Positions 33,453 to 45,709 of a stretch of 64,000 nucleotides of DNA are shown in pieces. Source of the DNA: Monoplex corrugatus (taxonomy: Eukaryota; Mollusca; Gastropoda; Littorinimorpha; Ranellidae). Each line of letters opens with the position of its first letter. Position 1 is the first letter of the stretch. The notes beneath the pieces were generated by a model, which worked only from the letters and a program-made list of their open reading frames with translations, did no database searches and had not been told where the DNA came from. A program made the translations under genes and the position numbers. Where the stretch lies: contig JAPXFY010000016.1 in assembly GCA_030674185.1 (NCBI GenBank), positions 40,668,466-40,732,465 of the forward strand. The letters run 5' to 3'.

Positions 33453-33910
33453 ACACACACACACACACAACACGTGCACACACAACCATTACACAATTAT
33501 CCATGCCTAAAATAAAGTAGTAGTAAAACAGTTACAAACAAACAAAAACAAAACAACCCATCAATGCCTATTCAACAGCTGAAATAATGTAGAAGAAGAC
33601 AAACTTAAAAGAAAAAAAAACACACACCAAAATCTTCCAACGGCAACTGTTCAATAACTTGAATAAGGTTGCATACAAATAGTTTTAAAATGACATACGC
33701 ATATTCATCAATGGCAGCTGCTCATGACTCGAATAAGGTGGTAGAAAAATAATGCTAAAAAAAAATCACATCAACAAACAAAAAAACACAATCAATGCCA
33801 ACTGTTCAACAAATCAAATAAGACAGCAACAAGTTTTTTTTTTATATCAAAGAAAAACTCTTTCAATGGTAACTGTTCAACACCTCAACAAGGCAGTCGG
33901 AAAGAAAAAC
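32945..33910. repeat. Ancient degenerate tandem array, ~9 copies
   Basis: Core AACTGTTCATGCCTCGAATA followed by AGGT recurs at irregular 60-110-bp spacing (AACTGTTCAACACCTC, ACCATTCATGCCTCG, AGCTGCTCATGACTCG and others). (CA)n tracts at 33100-33285, 33330-33360 and 33411-33472 have grown inside individual units. Confidence 0.8.
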
Positions 33911-34406
33911 CTTTATAAAATCCAACTGAACCTGATGTTCACTATCAGTTGATTTACCTTATACGAAATAATTTCTGCCTCCTGTGAACAACACAAAAAA
34001 ACATAACGTAAGTCTACAGAGAATTTAAATGTTTACTGTCTTAGTGTTTGCAATCAAAATGCTGGCAACACTCACACACCAGTTTCCTTTTCAATTTTCT
34101 CAAGACAATGTATCCTTGCTTAGAATAAATTCTGTATGCACTAATGCTGCAAATGTCCTGTGATGTTAAGAAATCCAAAATAACCATGGCATAACCTGTA
34201 AGTCAGCATGTAAACCTTATGTGCTGGTAAGGTCTTGAGGTCCTGCTCCTGCTAACTTTTGGGTTCTACATACTATAATGTGTCTTGTGCCAATCTGTCA
34301 CTGAAAAAAAATCACATACCCACCACCAGAACATCCATCCTCTCTTACATCTACCTTTACATGAAACACAGACGTACACTATTTCATCCAGCTTGTGTCC
34401 ACATTC

Positions 34407-34505
34407 TCTCTCTTTCTTTCTCTCTCTCTCTCTCTCTTTTGCTTCTCTCTCTCTCTCTCTCTGCTCTCTCTCTCACTCTCTCTCTCTGCCTCTCTCTCTC
34501 TTTAT
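34407..34505. repeat. (CT)n microsatellite
   Basis: Imperfect (TC)n; similar tracts at 34660-34685 and 34759-34830 lie just below the exon 7 donor. Confidence 0.9.
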
Positions 34506-34762
34506 TTCTTTGACTAATGGTGTAATGATAATATTTATGTTATCTAATGTATAATTTGTTGTAGTATGATGCAGACCCTCTTTAAGCAAGGGCTGGATGT
34601 AAAGAAGCATACATATTGCTTATTTCATACCTTTTGTTTTTGTTTTTGTTCTTGTTGCTCCTCTCTCTCTCTCTCTCTCTCTTTTCAAATGTATTTCTTC
34701 GTCTGAAAGCGTAATATTAGATTGCCTTATTTCATACCCTCATAAATAAAACTTTGTTCTTG

Positions 34763-34829
<67 letters not shown>

Positions 34830-34863
34830 CTGTCCACACACATACCCCCACACAAACACTCAC

Positions 34864-34972
34864 AGTCCAGTGGAGGTATGCACCAGCAAGGCAACCAGAG
34901 TAGACAGTCCTGGATACAGACAGTTGTTGGCCAGCAAAGCATACTTGAATTCGTCTTCACACACACAATGTT
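34864..34972 (-). CDS. KCNT/slo2: KCNT exon 7: RCK1
   Basis: Encodes [18 protein letters not shown]...[13 protein letters not shown], almost identical in pattern to other SLO2 proteins. Acceptor TTTTTCAG, donor CT/GTGAGT. Phase 1 in, phase 2 out. Open. Confidence 0.95.
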
Positions 34973-35020
34973 CTGAAAAACAGTCAACAACATACATAGA
35001 TAACTCTGTGGTAAGATGTA

Positions 35021-35026
35021 CACACA

Positions 35027-35109
<83 letters not shown>

Positions 35110-35112
35110 CAG
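35021..35112. repeat. (CA)n microsatellite
   Basis: About 90 bp, 48 bp above the exon 7 acceptor. Confidence 0.95.
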
Positions 35113-35483
35113 TACACACACACTTAAAATCATTCTACACTTTATATGCAAGCTAGGATCGGCACACAGATCTCTTCTCTATTTCTTTCCTCATCTCCTC
35201 TCTCTCTGAGCCCAAAGCTGTCCACTATACACAAGCCAACAGAACTTCCTAGAACATCACCAAGAACATTTAAAAACGCGCATATACTAGACTAACCTTA
35301 ACATGTGAACAGCGTGTATTATATCACCTTACAATTATACAGTAGAACACAAAACATTCTGAATTAAATTATAACACAAAAACAGTGTGAATTTTCCGCA
35401 ATTCATTCTGATATCTTACAGAACAGCATAATGTACAGTAGGACGTACCGAAGTAACTTTAACACATGAAGAATATGACTCAT

Positions 35484-35591
35484 ACCTAGCAAAACACACA
35501 CACACATGCACATATGCATACATGCACACACACACATGCACACACATGCACGAACACACACACACATGCACATATACACACAACTCACATA

Positions 35592-35685
<94 letters not shown>

Positions 35686-35701
35686 ACACACACACACACA
35701 C
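35484..35701. repeat. (CA)n microsatellite at the exon 6 donor
   Basis: ATGCACA-type left part and ~115 bp of pure (CA)n; ends 9 bp from the exon. Confidence 0.95.
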
Positions 35702-35709
35702 TAACTGAC

Positions 35710-35818
35710 CAGCAAACTTGACATGCATCTTGTTCGTGGCATTGAAGAGATGGATGTACTGCTTGCAATGGGGGGCATAGTCCTTCACCGCCCATGATCG
35801 TAAAACTGTATGCTGATC
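35710..35818 (-). CDS. KCNT/slo2: KCNT exon 6: RCK1
   Basis: Encodes DQHTVLRSWAVKDYAPHC and KMHVKFA, a highly conserved SLO2 stretch (vertebrate LRAWAVKDFAPNC). Acceptor GATGTCAG, donor GCTG/GTCAGT. Phase 0 in, phase 1 out. The donor runs straight into a long (TG)n tract (35484-35700 on the plus strand). Confidence 0.94.
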
Positions 35819-35884
35819 CTGACATCATTAACACACACAGTGTAAAAGATAATAGTAATCCCATACCCTACTGGAGTCATGGAG

Positions 35885-36360
35885 TTATTCCAAGAAGGAT
35901 TCACTGCGCTCAAACAACTCTATATGCGCTCAATCAAAATATGCCAGCAATTATCTGACAGATTTCCTAAGCCTGCACAAAATCCTACAGCAAGGTCTTG
36001 AAATGGGGAAAGGGGAGAAGGGACTTATCACACTAAGCTGACACCACCAGAATGATGGAAACATTAAGATGGGCAGTCCTGTGCCTGCACAAAAGCCTAT
36101 GCACTGGCAAGGTCTTGAAATGGGGAAAGGGGAGAGGGGACCTATCAAACACTAAGCTGACACGGAGAAGGGACCTATCAAACACTAAGCTGACACCACC
36201 AGAACGATGGAAATATTAAGATGGGCAACAAACAGGCCAGATTTTGATGTTGTGGGCTGGGATTGAACTCAGGATATCAGAACTTGAGTCCATGGCTGTA
36301 CCAACTTCCCCAAGCTTCAAGCAGGCAAGCTGGCTCTTGTCTCACAGTTGTAGACTCAAG
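35885..36360 (-). mobile_element. SINE-2, minus copy with internal duplication
   Basis: GACACCACCAGAATGATGGA, AAGGTCTTGAAATGGGGAAA and GACCTATCAAACACTAAGCT blocks occur two to three times, then the tRNA-like head (minus B box GAGTTCAATCCC). Confidence 0.75.
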
Positions 36361-36535
36361 ACTCAAGTTCAATCCATCCCAGCTCTCAACATACAAACTG
36401 GCCAGCTGTCCATATTAGTGCTACAAACATTCTGGTTGTGTCAGTGTCTTATACAACCTGTTCCCCTCTACTCCAGTCCAAGACCTTGGTAAAACATAGA
36501 CAGAGTTATACAAAGGTTCAAGGAGTCTGAAAGAG

Positions 36536-39015
36536 AGCAGACAGCAGATTGGGTAGGCTGCACACAGAATTGCCAGAGAACAGACAGCAGATTGGGTGGG
36601 CTGCACACAGAATTGCCAGAGAACAGACAGCAGATTGGGTGGGCTGCACACAGAATTGCCAGAGAACAGACAGCAGATTGGGTGGGCTGCACACAGAATT
36701 GCCAGAGAACAGACAGCAGATTGGGTGGGCTGCACACAGAATTGCCAGAGAACAAACAGCAGATTGGGTGGGCTGCACACAGAATTGCCAGAGAACAGAC
36801 AGCAGATTGGGTGGGCTGCACACAGAATTGCCAGAGAACAGACAGCAGATTGGGTAGGCTGCACACAGAATTGCCAGAGAAACAGACAGCAGATTGGGTG
36901 GGATGCACACAGAATTGCCAGAGAACAGACAGCAGATTGGGTAGGCTGCACACAGAATTGCCAGAGAACAGACAGCAGATTGGGTGGGCTGCACACAGAA
37001 TTGCCAGAGAACAGACAGCAGATTGGGTGGGCTGCACACAGAATTGCCAGAGAACAGACAGCAGATTGGGTGGGCTGCACACAGAATTGCCAGAGAACAG
37101 ACAGCAGATTGGGTGGGCTGCACACAGAATTGCCAGAGAACAGACAGCAGACTGGGTGGGCTGCACACAGAATTGCCAGAGAACAGACAGCAGATTGGGT
37201 GGGCTGCCCAGAGAACAGACAGCAGACTGGATGGGCTGCACACAGAATTGCCAGAGAACAGACAGCAGATTGGGTGGGCTGCACACAGAATTGCCAGAGA
37301 ACAGACAGCAGACTGGGTGGGCTGCACACAGAATTGCCAGAGAACAGACAGCAGACTGGGTGGGCTGCACACAGAATTGCCAGAGAACAGACAGCAGACT
37401 GGGTGGGCTGCACACAGAATTGCCAGAGAACAAACAGCAGACTGGTGGGCTGCACACAGAATTGCCAGAGAACAGACAGCAGATTGGGTGGGCTGCACAC
37501 AGAATTGCCAGAGAACAGACAGCAGATTGGGTGGGCTGCACACAGAATTGCCAGAGAACAGACAGCAGATTGGGTGGGCTGCACACAGAATTGCCAGAGA
37601 ACAGACAGCAGATTGGGTGGGCTGCACACAGAATTGCCAGAGAACAGACAGCAGATTGGGTGGGCTGCACACAGAATTGCCAGAGAACAGACAGCAAATT
37701 GGGTGGGCTGCACACAGAATTGCCAGAGAACAGACAGCAGATTGGGTGGGCTGCACACAGAATTGCCAGAGAACAGACAGCAGATTGGGTGGGCTGCACA
37801 CAGAATTGCCAGAGAACAGACAGCAGATTGGGTGGGCTGCACACAGAATTGCCAGAGAACAGACAGCAGATGGGTGGCTGCACACAGAATTGCCAGAGAA
37901 CAGACAGCAGACTGGGTGGGCTGCACACAGAATTGCCAGAGAACAGACAGCAGATTGGGTGGGCTGCCCAGAGAACAGACAGCAGATTGGGTGGGCTGCC
38001 ACAGAATTGCCAGAGAACAGACAGCAGATTGGTGGGCTGCACACAGAATTGCCAGAGAACAGACAGCAGATTGGGTGGGCTGCACACAGAATTGCCAGAG
38101 AACAGACAGCAAATTGGGTGGGCTGCCCAGAGAACAGACAGCAGATTGGGTGGGCTGCACACAGAATTGCCAGAGAACAGACAGCAGATTGGGTGGGCTG
38201 CACACAGAATTGCCAGAGAACAGACAGCAGATTGGGTGGGCTGCACACAGAATTGCCAGAGAACAGACAGCAGATTGGGTGGGCTGCACACAGAATTGCC
38301 AGAGAACAGACAACAGATTGGGTGGGCTGCACACAGAATTGCCAGAGAACAGACAGCAGACTGGGTGGGCTGCACACAGAATTGCCAGAGAACAGACAGC
38401 AGATTGGGTGGGCTGCACACAGAATTGCCAGAGAACAGACAGCAGATTGGGTGGGCTGCACACAGAATTGCCAGAGAACAGACAGCAGATTGGGTGGCTG
38501 CACACAGAATTGCCAGAGAACAGACAGCAGATTGGGTGGGCTGCACACAGAATTGCCAGAGAACAGACAGCAGATTGGGTGGGCTGCACACAGAATTGCC
38601 AGAGAACAGACAGCAGATTGGGTGGGCTGCACACAGAATTGCCAGAGAACAGACAGCAGACTGGGTGGGCTGCACACAGAATTGCCAGAGAACAGACAGC
38701 AGATTGGGTGGGCTGCACCACAGAATTGCCAGAGAACAGACAGCAGATTGGGTGGGCTGCACACAGAATTGCCAGAGAACAGACAGCAGACTGGGTGGGC
38801 TGCACACAGAATTGCCAGAGAACAGACAGCAGATTGGGTGGGCTGCACACAGAATTGCCAGAGAACAGACAGCAGATTGGGTGGGCTGCCCAGAGAACAG
38901 ACAGCAGATTGGGTGGGCTGCCCAGAGAACAGACAGCAGATTGGGTGGGCTGCCCAGAGAACAGACAGCAGATTGGGTGGGATGCAAACAGAATTGCTAT
39001 AGAACAGACAGCAGA
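36536..39015. repeat. 43-bp minisatellite, ~57 copies, open in all six frames
   Basis: Unit ATTGGGTGGGCTGCACACAG, AATTGCCAGAGAACAGACAG, CAG. Single-base variants (A/G, T/C) and a 32-bp short unit (GGCTGCCCAGAG, missing 11 bases) occur six times, three of them consecutive at the right end. Because 43 is not a multiple of 3 and the unit has no stop in any frame, open frames of 670-880 codons appear on both strands; I regard them as artefacts, since there is no start context, splice evidence or codon signal. Located between exons 6 and 5. Confidence 0.97.
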
Positions 39016-39190
39016 TTGAAACTCCGGGTGTCTCCTGTTGCAAGCACTACACACATGGCACTTTATATAGTTCTTCCTGCTGCTGGGGATGGGTGGCAGA
39101 GGGCAGGAGAAGTGCTCATTCTGCTTGCCACTCAGTTCTCTTGTGCATATCTGTTTGTCTCTGTGACAATAGAATTTAGAAAGTCTTCTG

Positions 39191-39741
39191 TCACAAACTG
39201 ATTGAAGAAATCAATGGGGACGTGGCACTCAGCTGGGACATGCAGGCCACAACAGCCAGAGAAAACCGCAAAGTGGGAAAAAAACTAAAATCTTCGTACC
39301 AGTCACGCATAAGAAAGTCAATGAAATCTTCATCAGACATGTGACTCACTGTACTTGGCCCGCTGACCGCTCGCCTCTCGTGATGTGTACGCCCACCTCT
39401 CTCTCCCACTTCACTCCCGTCTGAAACTGGGTCACTGTCAGTACCTTCTTGCTGGTAGCTTTCATCACTGGAAACACTTTCACCATCATCTTCATCATAC
39501 TCGTTGGTGTCATATCCTTCAGTCTGAAGCACTTCAATCACTTCAGCAGCAGTAAAACACCACTGTCATGATCTACTTTGCTCCAAAACTCGTACTCGCC
39601 TGCAACGCCATTTTCAATACACATGCAGATTAGCGAATCATGTGGGGTGCCGAAGTCAATCGTTTTCCGATGAATCTCACAAAGTAACTTTCCATTTGAC
39701 CCTTGACACATTTGAATGACCAGTGTAGCTTTGGTTGGCAT
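39191..39741 (-). pseudogene. Acidic hypothetical ORF, frameshifted
   Basis: Starts MPTKATLVIQMCQGSNGKLL at 39741 and runs to EFWSKVDHDSGV. A +1 base in a TTTT run at about 39552 shifts the frame, and the second frame continues AAEVIEVLQTEGYD, an Asp/Glu/Ser-rich stretch (YDEDDGESVSSDESYQQE) and FIDFLMRDWYEDF. Combined length about 180 residues, no introns. I do not recognise it; an intronless copy of a cellular gene or a transposon accessory ORF are both possible. Confidence 0.45.
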
Positions 39742-39859
39742 GCTACATCACGAGGGAAGTGTGGAAAACTTTTTAATTATCAAAACCGCTATCGCGTTCC
39801 GTCATCTGAAACTGAGCCTTACTCACGAATGCTATAGTGTTCCGTCGTGCTAAGAGAAT

Positions 39860-40090
39860 TAAAACACACACAACCAACTGACATCAAATAACTGCCAGTA
39901 ATGACTGAGTGGCATGATTACCAACAACATGGTAACAGATCTCTTACACACACACAATGTGACATCAAATAATAACAGTCAGTACTAAGTGGCATGATTA
40001 TCAACAATACAGATGGAAATAGGCCTCTTACAACACACACAACCTGGCTGACATCAAATAACAAACATAACAGTCAGTACTGACTGGGTT
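39860..40090. repeat. ~85-bp tandem repeat, 2.5 copies
   Basis: Repeated CTGACATCAAATAA, AGTCAGTACTAAGTGGCATG and GATTATCAACAA blocks. Confidence 0.8.
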
Positions 40091-40299
40091 GAAGGACAGA
40101 CACCAGAAATGAATACAATCTTTGGCTCTTTTTTCTTCAGCACTTTGTTTTTTCCCAGATGTGTGAACGCAAGTTGTTTTACCCACAGTGTGTAAGCTTT
40201 ATGTTAATACAAAGTCTGCATACACCTCCTTTGGTGGCATTCACACTGGGAATTTTCATATTTCATTAGACACTGGACACTGACATATATTATCTTAAA

Positions 40300-40490
40300 T
40301 GTGTATATTTGATGTTCTGCATACATATACAAAAAAGTTTAGACACTAACAGGTCTGCATTCATGTTAACCTAAGAAACAAGAAAAATTTCCAGCCTATA
40401 CCCACCAGGTGGGAGGTGCCCAGGCAGGATCGAACTCAGACCTTATGACCGGAATTCAATGTTTGACCCACCGACTATCACATCCATCCT
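40300..40490 (-). mobile_element. SINE-3, minus copy
   Basis: Minus strand head GATAGTCGGTGGGTCAAACA with B box GAGTTCGATCC, then the CTGGGCACCTCCCACCTGG body; related to 12768-13245. Confidence 0.6.
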
Positions 40491-40496
40491 TGTTCT

Positions 40497-40580
40497 TTGT
40501 TTCTTTTGCTGCACAATCTTTCTTTTGCTGTACAATCTTTCTTTTGCTGCACAATCTTTCTTTTGCTGTACAATCTTTTA
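40497..40580. repeat. ~21-bp tandem repeat
   Basis: Four copies of CTTTTGCTG(C/T)ACAATCTTT. Confidence 0.9.
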
Positions 40581-40639
40581 CATACCATTATTGTTGTTAA
40601 TCCCATGCCAGTCTTCACACACCAACAACTTCAAGATCC

Positions 40640-40880
40640 CTGTCTCACCTGTTGGCATCACCAAGTTTGGTGTGGGCCGCTGCACACCTAGACACCACCA
40701 TCTCCCTCCAGACTGCTCTGTCTTGACTTCTGAGGGTAATTTCTTGAATATTTATGCTACTGATGTTGGTTATGTTCTCGATGCATGAGACTGGAGGTCT
40801 GCCTTTCTTCTTTTTTGCCACTGTTTTTCCTTGAAAGATGGCTGCCATGAGGTCTGTGTTCTTGCCGCGTGACACATGGC
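40640..40880 (-). mobile_element. LINE-A 3' fragment
   Basis: Minus strand NTDLMAAIFQGKTVAKKKKG then RPPVSCIENITNIS...AAHTKLGDANR, homologous to the LINE-A C-terminus. Confidence 0.78.
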
Positions 40881-40889
40881 CAATGTATT

Positions 40890-41590
40890 TTAGTCTTCTC
40901 TTGTTGATTCAAAATCCCAAAGCCAGCAATATCAAGCCACCACGGAGCAGACAACGGTACAGGGAAACAACTGCTGCACAACTAAAAAGCTCGGACAATG
41001 GTCAGCAAGTATCATTACTTCCCATAGCAACTATGCAGCATTTCTATTTTTACCTGAGCATGGTTGCAACATCAGGTCTGAGAATGCAAAGAGATAGACA
41101 ACCACAAAACAAACATTTGTTACTCACAGACAAACGATGGTACTGAGGATTATTCTCTGCATCACCAAACACCAAAACTGGCTCTATGATTGGATGTTCA
41201 AAGTGTCATATCTGTGGATTACACTGTGCTGTGATACTGATGTCTTTCTTTCTAGGAGTTTGTTATCAACTACATTCAGATCTGCCAATGAATGCCTTGT
41301 GAGTTTCTGATAGTTCTTATCTATTACATTTCTAAAAGAGCACAGAAAATCTTTGTAAAACCACACATTTCTATGTTTTTAACAGTTCTTATCTATTACA
41401 CTTCAAAACAAGCATAGAAAAATCTTTCTAACACCACACATTTCTATGTTCTGTGTTGTTCATACATTTGCCTGTTCTGTGGGGGCGTTTTAAATCAGAA
41501 GTCCGCACACAGGCCATTACACAGCTGATTTGGAAATGTCAGTTAAAATGTCATGTGCATGCAGTACAATCAGACACCACAGACACTTAC
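40890..41590. other. Intron below exon 5, unannotated
   Basis: Contains a ~100-bp direct duplication with TCTATTACA and CACACATTTCTATGTT blocks (41300-41450). Nothing else recognised. Confidence 0.5.
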
Positions 41591-41654
41591 AGCCTTGTCT
41601 TTGTCGGTGGTCAGACGAGGGGCCAGGAAGAAACAAGCCTCTGCTTCACGTACT
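41591..41654 (-). CDS. KCNT/slo2: KCNT exon 5: RCK1 (short exon)
   Basis: A 64-base exon encoding VREAEACFFLAPRLTTDKDK, equivalent to the EACFIL segment of the family. Acceptor GGTTTCAG, donor GCT/GTAAGT. Phase 2 in and phase 0 out, exactly bridging exons 4 and 6. Found by looking for the missing segment between those exons. Confidence 0.88.
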
Positions 41655-41984
41655 CTGAAACCATCAACATTATCAAACCTTTAACAGGCCTAACATTTCA
41701 ATCAAGTATCTGACAATGCCACATGGTTGACTTCAATTCTAGGTCAAGAAAACTTTATGTAAGCAGTTTCTATTCCACCCAGCTGTAAATGATCACCAGA
41801 CCATGGTCAGAAAAATAAAGTACTGAATGAGAGGAGTGGAACCTGCATTCAAAATGTTGAACTGAGAGTAATGAGACCTCTCCCACCACTTCCATACCAT
41901 GATTAAAATGATGAAAACAGAAATCAAACTGTACATCTAGAAAATGAATTAGCATTGAACAGGTCTGAAAGACAAATGTGTTAA

Positions 41985-42172
41985 TCACTGGAAAATGAAA
42001 GCATGTTTAATGTGTCTGAAAGATAGATGTGAAAGATAAAGACTATACACCACCAGCATGGCAACATCAATAAAAAATGTGTTAATCACCAGAAAATGAA
42101 GGAATGTTTAATGTGCCAGAAAGTTGAATGTGAAAGATAAAGACATCACCAGCACGGCAACATCAAACTTCA
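41985..42172. repeat. ~95-bp tandem duplication
   Basis: Two copies with TTAATCAC(T/C)(G/A)GAAAATGAA, TGTTTAATGTG and GAAAGATAAAGAC blocks. Confidence 0.85.
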
Positions 42173-42309
42173 CAAGGTCAGTAGCCTAGACTTCAAGAAA
42201 TATGAACCATGGGAACCATCAACAGATAAACAGTAAATCAAAGGACACTCAACACAACCAAGAACACACACAACCCCCACCCCACCCCCCAGCAACTATT
42301 AAAAACTGG

Positions 42310-42485
42310 CCTATTCACTGCCTACATTCTGGTGGTGCCAGCTTAGTGTTTCATTGGTTCCTTCTTCCTTCCCCATTTCAAGACCTTGCCAGTATATGAG
42401 GTTTTACGCAGGCTCAGAGAGTCTGCCAGATAGCTACTGACAGATCTGAGTGGAGCACATATGGATTTCCAAGTGAAAAGAATCC
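42310..42485 (+). mobile_element. SINE-2, plus fragment
   Basis: CATTCTGGTGGTGCCAGCTT, TTTCAAGACCTTGCCAGTAT and AGAATCCCTCATGAAC blocks. Confidence 0.65.
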
Positions 42486-42489
42486 CTCA

Positions 42490-42990
42490 TGAACAAACTC
42501 TACACAAACTCACTTCCTAATACAATTTCACACATGGTATAACTTTTACCCGTCAGATTCACAATTTTACATATAAAACCATTTTTACCTTTTGAATTCA
42601 CAATTTCATATATACAACTACTTCTACCTTCTATAATTACAACAGCTATATTTCCTTTCATACTCAACAATTTCATTAAACATATCTACCGTTTATCTTC
42701 ACAATTTCACTAACTACATCTACTTTTTATACTCACAATTTCATACATAGCACTTCTTTATCTTTTGTATTCACAATGTCACATCTACCACTAGATCTAC
42801 CTTTTGTATTCACAATTTTATACATACAACTACATTTATCTTCTTTACTCACAATTTCATATATACATCTTTTTACACTTTATACTCACACTTTCACATA
42901 TACAACTACATTCACCTTTTATACTCACAATTTCATAAATAGCACTGCTTTTACATTTTGTATTCACAACTACAAAATGAGCAAAATCCT
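42490..42990. repeat. ~45-bp AT-rich tandem repeat, ~10 copies
   Basis: Repeated TACTCACAATTTCATA and CAACTACATTTACCTTTT blocks with steady drift. Confidence 0.88.
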
Positions 42991-43029
42991 GTTATCTCCA
43001 ACTATGTAAAATACACAGAATCAACACAT

Positions 43030-43525
43030 TTCTGTCTGCTGATGTCACAAACAAGCTGTGCGAATCTTTCATTCAGACTAGACTACAGTAACTTCCTCTA
43101 AAAACTGAACTTTCTGAAGATAATCTATCCAAAGTCCAACAAATCCAAAACAGTGCAGCTTGACTTCTCTACAAAAGAACAAAATGGAGCAATGCAAAGT
43201 GCTCTTCTAAAAACTACGCTGGCTACTAGTTAAAGCTAGAATTGAGTATAAAATTACCACACTGCTTTCAGTGTCTGAGTTCGAAGACAATGCCAACATG
43301 TATATATCAGAACTCCTCCTGTCATACAAACCTTCCAAGGCTCTAAGGTCTCAAAAAGCTTCTTTTTTAATTTAACTGTATCTTGGTTTTAACTAACAAC
43401 TTGCAGAAAAAAGTCTTTCTCTGTTTATGGCCCAACAACATGGAACCTCCCAGAATCTTAAAGACACAGCAGTAATCTGCATACTTTCAAAAAATGCCTC
43501 AAAATACATCTCTTTTAGCAGTATC
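43030..43525 (+). mobile_element. Old CR1/L2-like LINE 3' fragment
   Basis: Broken translation shows LDYSNFL, YISELLLSYKPSKALRS-like and SVYGPTTWNLPESLK pieces, the signature C-terminus of CR1/L2/Rex RTs (FYGPTTWNLLPDSL). Many stops. Confidence 0.65.
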
Positions 43526-44350
43526 TCCAAAAATCATAAATTAATGCTTGTGTGTGACAGCTTGTGTGTGTTTGTGTGTGTGTTTGTGTATGTGTGTCTG
43601 ATTACATGTGTATGCACAGGATGAGAGTGAGTGTGCAAGCATGTATGTGTGTTTATGTGTGCATGTATAAAAATTTCCATGTGAGTGACTGTCACTGATA
43701 AATTGATGAACATATCTGTTGTTATTTTTGATGAACCATGTTTATGTTGCATTCATGTATTGACGTATCACGGCTGTTTCAATAGCTCCATTTTTCGCCT
43801 TTTAGTTTGGTCGGCCAGCCTAGCACCAGACGTCAGATATCAAACGTCCTCCCTTGCCCCGTAGCTATGTTTCCGCATTCCTTAGTCTAGTGGCAAGGGA
43901 AACAGAGGATTAATACTGCGCTGTACAGTGATTAAGCCATTCTATCATCAACTTTGGCGTTGTGTAGAACGAAATTGTGCACTCTTTGTCAATTCATTTT
44001 TTGGAATCCTTATTGTTTATTTATCATTTGACCGAGTGCATCTATAAATTATTCATTTGGTTATATAGTTTGAGTTTGTGCTTCACTTATAGAGTGTAAG
44101 TGAGTGTCATCATTTCTCACTGTGGGTGTGTGTGTGTGCGTGTGTGTGTTTTGGTGTATTTCATCTGCCTTTCTATACTGGAATTATTTCATGTGAAACG
44201 GGAGACAGTACGTGAGTGAAAATATTTTTAAGTTGTTGTTTTCCTGTTGTTGTCTCTTTTGTTTTTGTTGCTGTTTTGTTTAATTTCTTTTGTCACTTTT
44301 GTTTTCGTTGTGGGTTTTTTGTTTGTTTGTTTGTTTGCTTTTTTTGTTTG
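43526..44350. other. Intron, unannotated
   Basis: GT-rich patches at 43555-43660 and an otherwise unique-looking stretch; no gene recognised. Confidence 0.45.
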
Positions 44351-44356
44351 TTTTTT

Positions 44357-44357
<1 letters not shown>

Positions 44358-44398
<41 letters not shown>

Positions 44399-44527
44399 TG
44401 TGTGTGTTGTGTTGTGTTGTGTTGTGTTGTGTTGTGTTGTGTTGTGTTGTGTTGTGTTGTGTTGTGTTGTGTTGTGTTGTGTTGTGTTGTGTTGTGTTGT
44501 GTTGTGTTTGTGTGTGTGTGTGTGTGT
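44358..44527. repeat. (GT)n then (TGTTG)n pentanucleotide array
   Basis: (TG)n followed by about 20 perfect copies of GTTGT, then (TG)n again. Confidence 0.95.
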
Positions 44528-44529
44528 GA

Positions 44530-45600
44530 CTCAGTTTCGTCGTTTTATTTAGATTTTTTTTATACTGAAACTGTTTGTTTTTTTCCTGTTATTCGTTGTT
44601 GTTGTTTTTTTGTTGTTGTTGTTAGTGTGTGTATTTGCCGTATTTTAGTAGTTGTGCGTGTGTATCTGTGACGGAAGTGGTAATAAGAACTGGCAAATGG
44701 ATGTCTGCTGGTTCTGTATTAAAAGACAGTTAGTGTTGTGGCTACATAAACCTGTATAGTCAGCCTCTGCATTGTGTGAAAGAAGGCTGCTGCCTTGTAC
44801 TGTGAGAGAAATCTGTGCCATATCAAAGTGATGGGATACTTACTAAACAAGCTGATAACGATCCTTGTGGACAACCAAATGCTTATTCAGTAAGTTTGGT
44901 GTTGTCCATACACATGCAGCTAACATCTCTGAAAATATGAATGTTGTAAAAGTGCAGGTGCATGAACAATTTGTCATTTAAATTGGATTTTTTATTTAAC
45001 ATTTGGTTTTCTTCTGTCAGTCATCTGATCTTTGCAAGCAAAACAGCTGTTATATCTAATTTTTTTCTGCATGCCTGATATCAGTTTCTACATGAGTCAT
45101 TCCTGCGTTTGGTTATATTGTTCATATTTCTCTTGGTGAAACTCAGACTTTGTAATTTAATGTTTTTGCAACCTACCCATGTACTGCAACGCTATAAAAA
45201 GTTAACTGGCCTTGCTATGAGTCTCGTATCACTGACACCTGCGGTTCCCTTTTGACAGCTCAGCGCGTTGCACTCACACACCGCTCTGTGCATAGCGCTC
45301 AACTGGCTAGCTGCCACTTGAGAGTCCACATCTGGTTATCGTTTATCTCTCCCCTCCCATCCCCCTCCCCTCCGCCGCTCCTGCTCTCAAACAAAAAATC
45401 TTGCTCGGGAACAGCCGTGGTAACATGTATCCCATATGGTTGTACTGCATTATAATACATGTATATCGGCACAATAATGTTTATGATGCACTGATGTCTT
45501 AGTGTAAGTATCCCATTGTTGTACCGCATTACTGTATTAACAACGCAATGTAAAGTGCAACGAGCATTCTCTGACATGTATGGCTGCTCTATATAAATAG
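44530..45600. other. Intron, unannotated
   Basis: Mixed sequence with no exon or element recognised. Confidence 0.4.
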
Positions 45601-45709
45601 AAGCGGCGGTGGCGGCGTTGTCGTCATCGTCATTATTATTATTATCATTATTACTGTTATTATCAACATTCACTATTGTCACATATAATTCCTTCCACCT
45701 GCCAGCTAC

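Noticed and set aside
36536..39015. CRISPR-like array
   Set aside because: Units are contiguous with no unique spacers, and the context is a eukaryotic intron.
36421..39201. Six giant open frames (670-880 codons) over the 43-bp array, e.g. poly-(CLFSGNSVCSPPNLLSVLWQ)
   Set aside because: They follow from a stop-free 43-bp unit in every frame on both strands; no promoter, splice or codon evidence.
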